From Actinomadura sp. WMMA1423 (GTDB lineage Bacteria > Actinomycetota > Actinomycetes > Streptosporangiales > Streptosporangiaceae), in assembly GCF_006547145.1 (NCBI RefSeq), contig NZ_CP041244.1, positions 3,720,001 to 3,784,000 of the forward strand: a stretch of DNA of 64,000 nt, given 5' to 3'. The translations under genes and the position numbers were made by a program. Positions 17,867 to 26,244 of the stretch are shown piece by piece. Position 1 is the stretch's first letter. Every line of letters begins with the position of its first letter. The notes below the pieces were generated by a model. That model worked only from the letters and a program-made list of their open reading frames with translations. It was not told the origin of the DNA and searched no databases.

Positions 17867-18981
17867 TGCACCGCGTCCTGTGGATCACCGAGCACTACCC
17901 GCCCAGCCAGGGCGGCATGGCGCAGTCGTGCGACCGGATCGTCCGGGGGCTGCGCGGCGCGGGGGCCGAGGTCGACGTCGTCCACCTGACCCGGCGGTCG
18001 CGGCCGTGGGGCGTGGCGCGCGAGCACGGCGGGCGGCTCGTCACGGCGCCGCTCGGAGACGACGCCGAGCACGCGCTGCGCCGCCTGTGGACGACGATCA
18101 GCGCCGCGAACCTGACCGGGTACAGCCACGTCGTGGCGTTCGGCGGCGTGCACGCGATGCTCGCCGCGCCCGTCCTGTCCGCGCTGCTCGGCGCGCCGCT
18201 GGTGACGCTGCTGCGCGGCAACGACATCGACGTCGGCGCCTTCTCGATGCGGCGGCGCGGCGTGCTGGCGGACGCGCTGCGCGCCTCGTCCCGCGTGTGC
18301 GTCGTGGCCCGCTCGCACGCGCCGCTGGTGCGGGCGCTCGTCCCGGACGCGGCGGTCTCGTTCGTCGCCAACGGCGTCGACACCGGGCAGTGGCGGGTGC
18401 TGCCGTCCGAACGCGAGCGCGGCAGGGCGTGGCGGGAGGAGAACGTCGCCCCCGGGCGCCGCACGATCGGGCTCATCGGCCAGCTCAAGGTGAAGAAGGG
18501 CGTCGGCTTCTTCCTGGAGGCCCTGGCGGCGTCGCGCCGCACCGACGCCTTCCACCTGCTGCTCGTCGGCGAGGTCGAGGAGTCCGTGCGGGAGCGGCTC
18601 GCGGAGGGCGACGTCCCGCACTCGTTCCTGCCGTTCCTGGAGCGCTACGACCTTCCGGCCGTCTACGCGAGCTGCGACCTGGTCGCGCTCCCGTCGTTCT
18701 ACGACGGGATGCCGAACGTCGCGCTGGAGGCGGCGGCGCTCGGCGTGCCGCTGGTCGCGTCGGACGCGGGCGGCCTGGCGGACGTGGCCGACGACGAGAT
18801 CGGGTTCACCTTCCCGGCCGGCGACCCGCACGCGTGCCGGGCGGCGGTCGACCGGGCGGCGCGGGCCGGCGCCGAGGAGCTGGCCAAGCTCGGCGCGGCG
18901 GGCGCGGAGCGGATCCGCCGCGACTTCACCCCGGCCGCCGAGACCGCCGGCTACCTCGCCGTCCTCGACGAGACGCGGTGA
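17866..18981 (+). CDS. GT4-type glycosyltransferase
   Basis: This 371-residue GT-B enzyme starts VLWITEHYPPSQGGMAQSCDR, typical of GT4 N-terminal domains that bind the acceptor near a glycine-rich loop. The donor domain shows GLIGQLKVKKGVGFFLEAL and PSFYDGMPNVALEAAALGVPLVASDAGGLADV, the classic donor-sugar motif. ATG 17866 overlaps the previous stop (TGATG). It likely acts in the same glycan assembly as the first GT4, adding a different sugar. No transmembrane helices are seen, so it is cytoplasmic or peripheral. Confidence 0.9.
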   Translation: MHRVLWITEHYPPSQGGMAQSCDRIVRGLRGAGAEVDVVHLTRRSRPWGVAREHGGRLVTAPLGDDAEHALRRLWTTISAANLTGYSHVVAFGGVHAMLAAPVLSALLGAPLVTLLRGNDIDVGAFSMRRRGVLADALRASSRVCVVARSHAPLVRALVPDAAVSFVANGVDTGQWRVLPSERERGRAWREENVAPGRRTIGLIGQLKVKKGVGFFLEALAASRRTDAFHLLLVGEVEESVRERLAEGDVPHSFLPFLERYDLPAVYASCDLVALPSFYDGMPNVALEAAALGVPLVASDAGGLADVADDEIGFTFPAGDPHACRAAVDRAARAGAEELAKLGAAGAERIRRDFTPAAETAGYLAVLDETR

Positions 18982-19745
18982 TCGTCTGCTACGCGGCCGG
19001 TGACGGGCTCGGGCACCTGACGCGGCTCCGGGCCGTCCTGCACACCCTGCGGCGGGAGGGGCCGGTCACCGTCGTGACCGGGTCGCGGTTCGCGGCCGAC
19101 CCGCGCGTGGCGGGCGGCTGGCAGGTCGTGGAGTCCGCCGACCCGGCGGCCCCGCGGCCGGACGAGGTGATCGTGGACGCGTTCCCGGCCGGGCTGCGGG
19201 GCGAGCCGGCCCGCATCCCGCCCGGGGTCCCCACGACGCATCTGGCGCGGCTGCTGCGCTGGGACGCCTACCGGCCCCTGCTGCCCGCGGAACCGGTCCG
19301 CTTCGACCGCACGTACGTCCTGGAGGAGCTCGACCCCGCCCACCGCGCCTACCTGGACGCGGTCTCGGGCGAGGTCGTCCCGCTGGCGCTCACCGATCCC
19401 CCGTCGGACCCGGTCGACGTGCGGGGCTGGCTCATCGTGCACAGCGGCCCCGACGCCGAGACGCTCCAGCTCGTCGCCTACGCGCGGGACATGGCGGCCG
19501 CCGAGCGGGTCCGCCCGCCGATGACCCTGGTGTCGCCCGCGCGGCCGGACGGCCTGCCCGCGGACGTCGCCCACCTGGACCTCTACCCCGCAGGCGTGCC
19601 GGGCCCGGACGTCGAGCGGATCGTCACGGCGGCGGGCTTCAACGCCGTCCGGCAGTTCGCGCCCTGGCGGGACCGGCACCGGATGATGCCGTTCCCGCGC
19701 AGCCTGGACGACCAGTTCACGCGCGCCGCCCGCGCCAGGGCCTAG
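18978..19745 (+). CDS. Compact MurG-like (GT28-type) glycosyltransferase
   Basis: The 255-residue protein begins VIVCYAAGDGLGHLTRLRAVL, like the glycine-rich N-terminus of MurG/diacylglycerol glycosyltransferases. It ends with GFNAVRQFAPWRDRHRMMPF and SLDDQFTRA, like the donor-site loop of that fold. It is much shorter than a normal GT-B enzyme (about 350-400), so much of one domain is compressed or missing. GTG 18978 overlaps the preceding stop by 4 bases. It is the last gene of the coupled operon. Activity is plausible but the small size makes it uncertain; it could be an accessory subunit of the upstream transferase. Confidence 0.7.
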   Translation: MIVCYAAGDGLGHLTRLRAVLHTLRREGPVTVVTGSRFAADPRVAGGWQVVESADPAAPRPDEVIVDAFPAGLRGEPARIPPGVPTTHLARLLRWDAYRPLLPAEPVRFDRTYVLEELDPAHRAYLDAVSGEVVPLALTDPPSDPVDVRGWLIVHSGPDAETLQLVAYARDMAAAERVRPPMTLVSPARPDGLPADVAHLDLYPAGVPGPDVERIVTAAGFNAVRQFAPWRDRHRMMPFPRSLDDQFTRAARARA

Positions 19746-19754
19746 GCGTCCGCG

Positions 19755-21026
19755 TCAGAAGTAGGTGGAGGTGAGGTCGCCGGCCGGCCAGGTCTTCACC
19801 GCGTTCGCGGCCTTGTGCAGCAGCGAGTCGATGTCGCCGTAGCTCGCCGCGTCGCCCTCCTGGCGCTGGTCGAACAGGACCGCCCACGACAGGCCGTCGT
19901 ACCGCCGGACCAGCAGCGTGTACGTCCCGGGCAGGCTCCCGTTGTGCCAGGTGTTGCGGCCGCCGGTCACCGGGCGCACCTGCCAGCCGCAGCCGTAGTA
20001 CCAGCCGTCGGCGTTGACGCCGGTCTCCGGCTTGGCGAACGCCCGGCTGATGGACGCCGAGGACAGCACGGACGTTCCGCCGTCGTAGACGCCCGCGAAG
20101 CGGGTGAGGTCCATCGCGGTGGCCAGCCAGCCGCCGTGCGCGTCCATGTTCTCCAGGTTGAACGCGCCGTACGGGTAGGCGACCTTCGCGCCGCCGTTGT
20201 CGAAGACGGTGGTCCCGGTGTAGCTCGAGAAGTAGGGGACCTCGCCGGTGGCCTTGGTGAGCGTCCTGCCCAGGCGCATCCGCGTGATCTTGCGCGGCGC
20301 GAGGACGGTCTGCCGGACGTAGTCCTCGTACTTCTGCCCGGTGACCTTCTCGATGATCCGGCCGAGCAGCAGGAACCCGTAGTTGGAGTACGCGTAGTGC
20401 GTGCCGGGCGCGTGGTCGAGCTTGCGCGCCGAGGTGTACTTCATGATGTTCGCCTTCGACACCGGCAGCGCCACGCCGAGCGCCTTGGCGATGGCCGCGT
20501 CCTGGAACATCGGGTCGGGCGTGATGTCCCGGTCCCACCCGCCGAGGTGCTGGAGGAGCCGCAGGACCGTGACGTCCTTCAGGCGCGCATCGGCGGTCGT
20601 GGAGAGCCCCAGCAGCGTCGACGCCCGGTCGGTGAGCTTCAGCTTCCCGTCCTGGACCAGCCTGAGCACGGCCGTCGCGGTGACGGGCTTGGAGACGCTG
20701 GCGATGCGGAACGGCGAGGTCGCCTGCGTCGTGAACGCGCCGTCCTCCGCGTAGGTGTAACCGCGCGACAGGACGAGCTTGCCCTTGCGGACGACGGCGA
20801 GCTGACCGCACGGGATCTCCCGCGCCAGCATGAAGCTCTTGAGCGTCGAGTCGAACCCGCTCAGGCCCGCGAGTGCCTTCCCGGTCACCCGCCACGTGCG
20901 GGCCGCGGCTGCCGCCTTCGCCGTCCTGGCCGAGCCGGACGCGCCGGCCGAGCAGCCGGCGAGCAGTGCGGGCCCGGCCGCGAGGCCCGCCGCCTTTCCG
21001 AAGTTCCGCCTGCTCAGCTCCGCCAT
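19755..21026 (-). CDS. Tat-exported lipoprotein serine hydrolase (beta-lactamase/class C PBP fold)
   Basis: The 423-residue protein has a twin-arginine signal with a lipobox (SRRNFGKAAGLA, then LLAGCSAG), so it is exported folded and lipid-anchored. The catalytic domain shows the SxxK motif SVSKPVTATAVL, the YxN motif YSNYGF and the HxG-like motif HNGSLPGT. These define class C-type beta-lactamases and D,D-peptidases/esterases. It is likely an esterase or peptidase acting outside the membrane; true beta-lactamase activity is not implied. ATG 21026 is chosen since the signal peptide begins there. It converges with the glycosylation operon after a 9-base gap. Confidence 0.88.
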   Translation of the reverse strand: MAELSRRNFGKAAGLAAGPALLAGCSAGASGSARTAKAAAAARTWRVTGKALAGLSGFDSTLKSFMLAREIPCGQLAVVRKGKLVLSRGYTYAEDGAFTTQATSPFRIASVSKPVTATAVLRLVQDGKLKLTDRASTLLGLSTTADARLKDVTVLRLLQHLGGWDRDITPDPMFQDAAIAKALGVALPVSKANIMKYTSARKLDHAPGTHYAYSNYGFLLLGRIIEKVTGQKYEDYVRQTVLAPRKITRMRLGRTLTKATGEVPYFSSYTGTTVFDNGGAKVAYPYGAFNLENMDAHGGWLATAMDLTRFAGVYDGGTSVLSSASISRAFAKPETGVNADGWYYGCGWQVRPVTGGRNTWHNGSLPGTYTLLVRRYDGLSWAVLFDQRQEGDAASYGDIDSLLHKAANAVKTWPAGDLTSTYF

Positions 21027-21137
21027 CGCGGCCCCCTGAAGATCGACTGCCCGAAATGGATGATCATGCACCCTAGTGCAGTTCGATCTTCGGGAAGCGG
21101 AAAACGCGGGGCCCGCGACCGGGCGGGGCGGGGCCGC

Positions 21138-21668
21138 CTACCCGGGGAGGCGGACGTCGAACTCGATCTCGACCTCGTCGGCGAGCCGGAGCGCGCCGAA
21201 GAACGCCGAGTACGGCTTGATGCCCCAGCGGGTCTGGTCGACGGTGAGGCCGCCGCGCACCCGGTCGCCGTCCAGCGCGGCCGCGAGCCGCACCGGCTTG
21301 ACCCGTCCCATGATCGTCAGGTCGCCCTCGACGGCGTCCCCGGCGATCGCGGTGGAGACGAACCCGATCTCCGGATAGCGGCGGACGTCCAGCACCTTGC
21401 GCAGGTTCTTCACGATCTCGGCGCGGTCCTGGTCGGTGAGGGGCTTCACGCCCCCGGTGCCCTCCCGGACCTCCAGCCCCTCCACCTCGACGGTCACCTC
21501 GACCGACGAGTCCTCCAGGGGGTCGCGCGCCTCGACCGCCGCCGACCACCGCGTGGCCTCGATCGTCAGGTCGTGCCCGGCGCGCCGGCCGAGGCCGCTG
21601 CGCCCCGTCCGGACGAGCAGCCGCCCGTCCCGCGGCCCGAGCTCGAACTTTCCCTCCATGCCCTCCAC
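21138..21668 (-). CDS. YceI-family lipid-binding-like protein
   Basis: The 176-residue product has the YceI eight-strand pattern: RTGRSGLGRRAGHDLTIEAT, a conserved VTVEVEGLEVREG and later YPEIGFVSTAI, GDLTIMGRVKPVRL and TRWGIKPYSAFFGAL. YceI proteins form lipocalin-like barrels that bind polyprenoid-type lipids. No signal peptide is seen, so it is probably cytoplasmic. ATG 21668 and ATG 21659 are both possible starts. Its ligand is unknown. Confidence 0.85.
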   Translation of the reverse strand: MEGMEGKFELGPRDGRLLVRTGRSGLGRRAGHDLTIEATRWSAAVEARDPLEDSSVEVTVEVEGLEVREGTGGVKPLTDQDRAEIVKNLRKVLDVRRYPEIGFVSTAIAGDAVEGDLTIMGRVKPVRLAAALDGDRVRGGLTVDQTRWGIKPYSAFFGALRLADEVEIEFDVRLPG

Positions 21669-21711
21669 CCTGTCACGCGCGTCCGCACCGCTCTCCCCGG
21701 GGCCCTCCGCC

Positions 21712-21741
21712 CGGGCCGGGCGCGCAGCCGCGCCCGGCCCG
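21712..21741. terminator. GC hairpin after the small DUF6158 gene
   Basis: Arms cgggccgggcgcg (21712-21724) and cgcgcccggcccg (21729-21741) pair perfectly around a four-base loop. It lies 10 bases beyond the stop of the DUF6158-type gene on the minus strand and probably ends its transcript before the YceI gene. Confidence 0.6.
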
Positions 21742-21751
21742 CCGGTCGAGG

Positions 21752-21982
21752 TCAGCGGGCGCGGGCCCCGTCGCGCAGCCGCTCGGGGTCGATCTCCCGG
21801 CCGGGCCGCCGGCGCAGGTACTCGGCCTCCAGCTCGTTCATGCGGCGCGTGTGCTCGCCGTAGGCCTGGTCGGCGGCGTGCCGGAGCGCGTCCAGCCTCG
21901 TCTCGTACAGGTGGCCGAGCTCCCGGAACAGGTCGTCGTCGCTGAGGTCGCCGGGCGCGACTCCCAGGTCACGGCTCGTCAT
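21752..21982 (-). CDS. Small DUF6158-type protein
   Basis: The 76-residue acidic/basic helical protein reads LGVAPGDLSDDDLFRELGHL and HAADQAYGEHTRRMNELEAEYL, matching a family of small actinobacterial proteins (DUF6158, recalled). No enzymatic motif. It is encoded just downstream of the PAP2-kinase gene on the same strand, with a 34-base gap, and likely shares its transcript. ATG 21982 follows the purine-rich site GAAGGAGGAG, which supports the start. Confidence 0.75.
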   Translation of the reverse strand: MTSRDLGVAPGDLSDDDLFRELGHLYETRLDALRHAADQAYGEHTRRMNELEAEYLRRRPGREIDPERLRDGARAR

Positions 21983-22016
21983 CGTGTGATCTCCTCCTTC
22001 GTGGGCGCCCGCTGCC

Positions 22017-23645
22017 CTACCCGAGCGCCGGGGCCTGAACCGTGAACACCCGCAGGGCGCGGGGGTGCTTGCCGAACCGCACCGCGGGCGGCAGCGACGC
22101 CAGCTCGCCGTCCCGCGCCAGCCGCAGTTCCCCGGCGGGCGAGACGACCTCCATGCCGGTCGTCCGCCACGAGCCGTACCCCGGGGCGACGTGCAGGTGC
22201 CCGGCGATGATCGCGGCGACCGCGCGGACGCGGGGCGCGCGGCCGCCGGTGGTGACCATCCGGACGTCGAGGCGCCCGTCGTCGAGGCGCTCGCGCCAGG
22301 TGGGCGCCGCGCCCCGCGAGCCGTAGACGCAGTTGCCGACGAACGCCAGCCACACCTGGCGGCGCCTGCCGTCCACCATCAGCTCGACCGGTTCGCTGTG
22401 CCGCAGCGCGCGGACGGCGGCGACCGCCAGCGCGGGCCACTTCCCGATCCGCCCCTCCAGCCGGACGCGCCGGTCGACCACCTCGGTGTAGGCGCCGATG
22501 CTCGCCGTGTTGAGGAACACCTGCTCCGACCGGTCCCCCGCCGCCGCGGCCGCCGGGGCGACGTAGGAGACGTCGGCGCGGCCGATCCGGCGCTCCCGGT
22601 AGGCCCTGATCGCCTGGGCCGCGGTCTCCACCCCGAGCGCGCGGGAGAAGTGGTCGAACGTCCCGCCGGGAACGATCAGCAGCGGGAGGCCGCGGTCCAG
22701 CGCGGCCCGCGCGGCGGCGTTCACGGTGCCGTCGCCGCCGACGACCGCGAGCACCTCGGCCCGCTCGGCGGCCTCGGCGCACGCCTTGTCGAGGTCGTCG
22801 TCCGGGTCGAGCCGGACGATCTCCGCCGCGGGCAACTCGCCCTCCAGCAGCGCGACGGCGATCTCCGCCCGCTTCGGGAGGATCCTTCCGTCCCTCTCGG
22901 CGGAGGGGCCCGCGCCCAGGTTGACGACGGCCACCACGCCCCGCCCGTCCGGGGCGGTCCGGACGTCCTCGTCCTCCGGCTCGGCCGGGGCGACGCAGGC
23001 CACCGCGGGGCGGGCGGGCCACACCAGCCGCGTGCCGAGCCCGGCGAGCGCGCCGATCCCGAGCCCCGCCATCACGTCGCCCGGATAGTGGGCGCCGGTG
23101 TAGACGCGCGAGAAGGCGACCGCCGCGGCGGTCGCCGCGACCGGCACGGCCACCGTCCGCGGCGCCTCCAGCGCGACACCGGTCGCGAAGGCGGCGGCCG
23201 AGGCCGAGTGGCCGGAGGGGAAGGCGTGCGAGGTCGGCAGCTTCCACCGGATCCGGATCGGCGGGACGAGGTCCACGACGGGCCGCCTGCGGCGGAACGC
23301 CTGCTTCCCGACGATGTTCACGGCGGGGCTCGCCACGGCGATCGCGATGGCCCCGCGCAGCGCCGCGCGGCGCAGCCGGGGCCGTCCGGCGATCCCCATC
23401 GCGCCGGCCGTGGAGAACCACAGCACGCCGTTGTCGGCGAACCGCGAAAGTCGCGGGAGGACGTACTCCAGGCCGGGCAGCCGGGCGGCGGCCACCTGAT
23501 CGAAGGCCCACCGGTCCATGCGGCCGAGCTTGCGGAGGACGGCGACGCGCTGCGGCCAGGCGCGATGCTCCTGCGCCTGCCGCGACCGGCGCCGGGTGAC
23601 GGACCGTGACGGCACGGAAGTGCGCCGTGAGTGGTTGACGCGCAT
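22017..23645 (-). CDS. Bifunctional PAP2 phosphatase/diacylglycerol kinase-like protein
   Basis: This 542-residue protein joins two lipid domains. The first half is a membrane PAP2 phosphatase with its three motifs: KQAFRRRRP, LPTSHAFPSGHSASAA, and SRVYTGAHYPGDVM, over about four to five hydrophobic helices. The second half is a diacylglycerol/lipid kinase with GGDGTVNAAARAAL and PGGTFDHFSRAL. Such fusions may recycle undecaprenyl or glycerolipid intermediates by dephosphorylation and rephosphorylation. ATG 23645 is chosen; an upstream ATG (23705) reaches further into the divergent promoter of the ABC exporter. Active-site residues look intact. Confidence 0.9.
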   Translation of the reverse strand: MRVNHSRRTSVPSRSVTRRRSRQAQEHRAWPQRVAVLRKLGRMDRWAFDQVAAARLPGLEYVLPRLSRFADNGVLWFSTAGAMGIAGRPRLRRAALRGAIAIAVASPAVNIVGKQAFRRRRPVVDLVPPIRIRWKLPTSHAFPSGHSASAAAFATGVALEAPRTVAVPVAATAAAVAFSRVYTGAHYPGDVMAGLGIGALAGLGTRLVWPARPAVACVAPAEPEDEDVRTAPDGRGVVAVVNLGAGPSAERDGRILPKRAEIAVALLEGELPAAEIVRLDPDDDLDKACAEAAERAEVLAVVGGDGTVNAAARAALDRGLPLLIVPGGTFDHFSRALGVETAAQAIRAYRERRIGRADVSYVAPAAAAAGDRSEQVFLNTASIGAYTEVVDRRVRLEGRIGKWPALAVAAVRALRHSEPVELMVDGRRRQVWLAFVGNCVYGSRGAAPTWRERLDDGRLDVRMVTTGGRAPRVRAVAAIIAGHLHVAPGYGSWRTTGMEVVSPAGELRLARDGELASLPPAVRFGKHPRALRVFTVQAPALG

Positions 23646-23755
23646 GTCCGGGGTATCCCCAGGGAGGCCGACATGATTCCGTAAAGATCTCAAATCGGGG
23701 GTCACATGCGGGTGAACGTCACTCTGGACTCAGCGACTGCAATAGGCTTCGCGAC

Positions 23756-24727
23756 ATGAGTCACCCGGAACGGCTCGGAAGCCCGGGTGGCGAGTCGGTC
23801 GGAACGATCGCGGAGCCTCCTCACGTGAACGGGACCCTGGCCGACTACGCCGCACGATACGGGCTGAGGCAGAGCGCTGCGCGCCCCCCGCTGCGCAAGT
23901 ACATCCAGGATGTGTGGGCTCGCCGGAACTTCATCTGGGCGTTCGCATCCGCCAAGAACATCTCGATGTACACCGACTCCCGGCTGGGACAGGTGTGGCA
24001 GCTGCTGACCCCCATGCTGAACGCCGGGGTCTACTACCTGATCTTCGGTCTGCTGCTCGGCACCGGACGGGGGGTGCCCGACTTCATCCCCTTCCTGGTG
24101 ACGGGCGTCTTCCTGTTCGGGTTCACGCAGCGGTCGCTCACGTCGGGCGCCAAATCCGTCGGCGACAACCTGTCTCTGATCAGGGCCCTGCACTTCCCGC
24201 GCGCCACGCTGCCCTTCGCGATCGCGATCGTGGAAGTGCAGCAGCTGCTGCTCGCGCTGGTGGTGCTGTTCGCGATCGTGTTCGCGTTCGGCGAGCCGAT
24301 CAGCTTCCAGATGCTGCTGCTCGTCCCGGTGGTCGGACTCCAGCTCATGTTCAACGTGGGCATCAGCATGGTCATGGCCCGGCTCGGGGCGTTCAACCGC
24401 GACATCACGCAGCTGCTGCCGTTCGTCATGCGGGTCTGGATGTACGCGTCCGGCGTGATCTTCTGCCTGCCGGCGATGATGAAGCCGGGCGGCCGGCTGG
24501 CCGACTACCCGTGGCTGGCCGAGCTGATGCAGTTCAACCCGGCGTACGTGTTCGTGGAGCTGAGCCGGTACGTGCTGCTCGGCGAGTACCGGAACTTCGT
24601 CGGGGGCATCCCCCGCGCCGCTTCGGCGGGGCAGTTGTGGCTCTACGCGCTCGTGTGGGCCGGGGTGATGCTGACCGGCGGGTTCCTGTTCTTCTACCGT
24701 GCCGAGGAGCGATACGGCCGTGGCTGA
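23756..24727 (+). CDS. ABC-2 permease of a glycan exporter (Wzm/TagG type)
   Basis: The 323-residue protein has a cytosolic N-terminus of about 85 residues and then six hydrophobic segments (VYYLIFGLLLG, FLVTGVFLFGF, LLLALVVLFAIVFAFG and others). The amphipathic helix plus SRLGQVWQLLTPMLNAGVYYLIF is the hallmark of polysaccharide/teichoic-acid permeases. The ATPase gene overlaps it by 8 bases. With that ATPase it would export a lipid-linked cell-wall glycan across the membrane. The glycosylation operon 4 kb away may supply its substrate. Confidence 0.92.
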   Translation: MSHPERLGSPGGESVGTIAEPPHVNGTLADYAARYGLRQSAARPPLRKYIQDVWARRNFIWAFASAKNISMYTDSRLGQVWQLLTPMLNAGVYYLIFGLLLGTGRGVPDFIPFLVTGVFLFGFTQRSLTSGAKSVGDNLSLIRALHFPRATLPFAIAIVEVQQLLLALVVLFAIVFAFGEPISFQMLLLVPVVGLQLMFNVGISMVMARLGAFNRDITQLLPFVMRVWMYASGVIFCLPAMMKPGGRLADYPWLAELMQFNPAYVFVELSRYVLLGEYRNFVGGIPRAASAGQLWLYALVWAGVMLTGGFLFFYRAEERYGRG

Positions 24728-25511
24728 CACGAAGGTCCGCAGGACCGCCGACATCGACCCGACCCGGGAGCCGATCGTCGTCGTGGACGACCTCCACATC
24801 GTCTACCGGGTGTACGGCGCGGGCGGCAAGGGCAACGCCGCGAGCGCGTTCTCGCGCATCCTGCGCCGCAAGCACCGCCCCTCGATGACCGAGGTCCATG
24901 CGATCAAGGGCCTCTCCTTCGTCGCCTACCGGGGCGAGGCGGTCGGCATCATCGGCACCAACGGCTCCGGCAAGTCGACGCTGCTGAAGGCGATCGCGGG
25001 GCTGCTCCCCCCGCACCGGGGCGCCGTCTACACCGACGGCCAGCCCTCCCTGCTGGGCGTGAACGCGGCCCTGATGAAGGACCTCACCGGCGAGCGCAAC
25101 ATCGTCCTCGGCTGCCTGGCCATGGGCATGACCCCGGCCGAGACGAAGGCCAAGTACCAGGAGGTCGTCGACTTCGCCGGGCTGAAGGAGGGGTTCATCC
25201 AGTACCCCATGCGGACGTACTCCTCCGGCATGGGCGCCCGCCTCCGGTTCGCGATCGCCGCGGCCAAGACGCACGACGTGCTGCTGATCGACGAGGCGCT
25301 GGCCACCGGCGACGCCAAGTTCCGCAAGAAGAGCAAGGCCCGGATCGACGAGCTGCGCAAGGACGCCGGCGCCGTGTTCCTCGTCGCGCACCAGCTCGAC
25401 ACGGTCAAGGAGATGTGCGACCGCGTCATCTGGATCGACGAGGGCCGCATGCACATGGACGGCGACCCCGAAGAGGTCATCGAGGCCTACACCGAGGCGA
25501 CCGGCAAGTAG
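24720..25511 (+). CDS. ABC transporter ATPase of the glycan exporter (Wzt/TagH type)
   Basis: The 263-residue ATPase has Walker A GTNGSGKST, the Q-loop region PSLLGVNAAL, the signature SSGMGARLRFA, Walker B DVLLIDEALATGD and switch His in FLVAHQLD. The degenerate signature SSGMGARL is typical of polysaccharide-exporting ATPases. The N-terminal insertion GAGGKGNAASAFSRILRRK and AIKGLSF pattern also fit. GTG 24720 overlaps the permease stop by 8 bases. There is no carbohydrate-binding C-terminal domain as in some Wzt proteins. Confidence 0.93.
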   Translation: MADTKVRRTADIDPTREPIVVVDDLHIVYRVYGAGGKGNAASAFSRILRRKHRPSMTEVHAIKGLSFVAYRGEAVGIIGTNGSGKSTLLKAIAGLLPPHRGAVYTDGQPSLLGVNAALMKDLTGERNIVLGCLAMGMTPAETKAKYQEVVDFAGLKEGFIQYPMRTYSSGMGARLRFAIAAAKTHDVLLIDEALATGDAKFRKKSKARIDELRKDAGAVFLVAHQLDTVKEMCDRVIWIDEGRMHMDGDPEEVIEAYTEATGK

Positions 25512-25515
25512 CGCC

Positions 25516-25542
25516 GCCCCGGCCGCGAAAGCGGCTCGGGGC
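25516..25542 (+). terminator. GAAA-loop hairpin after the exporter operon
   Basis: Two arms (25516-25526 and 25531-25542) pair with one wobble and one bulged base around a gaaa tetraloop, 5 bases after the ATPase stop. Confidence 0.55.
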
Positions 25543-25639
25543 GCGCCGCCTCTCCACCGGTTCGCCCTGGGAACCGTTAGAACGCGGCGCCCCCTGGTAG
25601 AGATGGGGTGTCACGATGATCCTGATGGAGGAGGTCGCC

Positions 25640-26161
25640 ATGGCCGGCAAGCCCCCGCTCCCGCACGAGCACCTGCCCGAGGTCCCCTCGTTCACCGTCG
25701 CCAGCGACGACATCGCCGAGGGCGAGCGGCTCTCCGAGCGGCACGTGTTCGACGACTGGGGCTTCAGCGGCGGCAACGAGTCCCCGCACCTGCGCTGGTC
25801 CGGTTTCCCTGAGGCGACGAAGAGCTTCGCGGTGACCTGCTACGACCCTGACGCGCCGACCGGCAGCGGCTTCTGGCACTGGTCGCTGTTCGACATCCCC
25901 GCCAACGTCACGGAGCTGCCCGCGGGCGCGGGCACCGAGGACGCCAAGGTCGGCGTGCACGCCCGCAACGACTACGGGGTCAAGGCGTTCGGCGGGGCCG
26001 CCCCGCCGCCCGGAGACCCGCACCGCTACGTCTTCACCGTCCACGCGCTGGACGTCGAGTCGCTCGGCCTCGGCCCGGACACCTCCCCGGCCGTCGTGGG
26101 CTTCAACATCACCGCCCACACCCTGGCCCGCGCCACGATCGTCGCCGAGTACGGCGTCTGA
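25640..26161 (+). CDS. YbhB/YbcL (PEBP) family protein
   Basis: The 173-residue protein has the phosphatidylethanolamine-binding-protein fold: [40 protein letters not shown] and [16 protein letters not shown] with conserved D-x-D-x-P and H-x-Y motifs. Bacterial PEBPs bind small anions or lipids and their role is poorly defined. ATG 25640 is chosen over ATG 25616 because GGAGGAGG lies 6 bases before it. It stands alone between two terminators. Confidence 0.92.
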   Translation: MAGKPPLPHEHLPEVPSFTVASDDIAEGERLSERHVFDDWGFSGGNESPHLRWSGFPEATKSFAVTCYDPDAPTGSGFWHWSLFDIPANVTELPAGAGTEDAKVGVHARNDYGVKAFGGAAPPPGDPHRYVFTVHALDVESLGLGPDTSPAVVGFNITAHTLARATIVAEYGV

Positions 26162-26175
26162 GCCGCCCGCCCTCC

Positions 26176-26205
26176 GAGGCCGTCCCGGTAGTCCGGGGCG
26201 GCCTC
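26176..26205. terminator. Bidirectional hairpin between convergent genes
   Basis: Arms gaggccgtcccgg (26176-26188) and ccggggcggcctc (26193-26205) pair with one G-T wobble around tagt. It lies between the stops of the PEBP gene and the convergent ArsR-like gene. Confidence 0.65.
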
Positions 26206-26244
26206 AGTCGGTTCCGAGTGAGCCCCGGCCCGTTCGAGTGAGCG

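Noticed and set aside
14610..25511. A complete secondary-metabolite cluster
   Set aside because: There are sugar enzymes and an exporter but no PKS, NRPS, terpene or RiPP core gene; a cell-envelope glycan function fits better.
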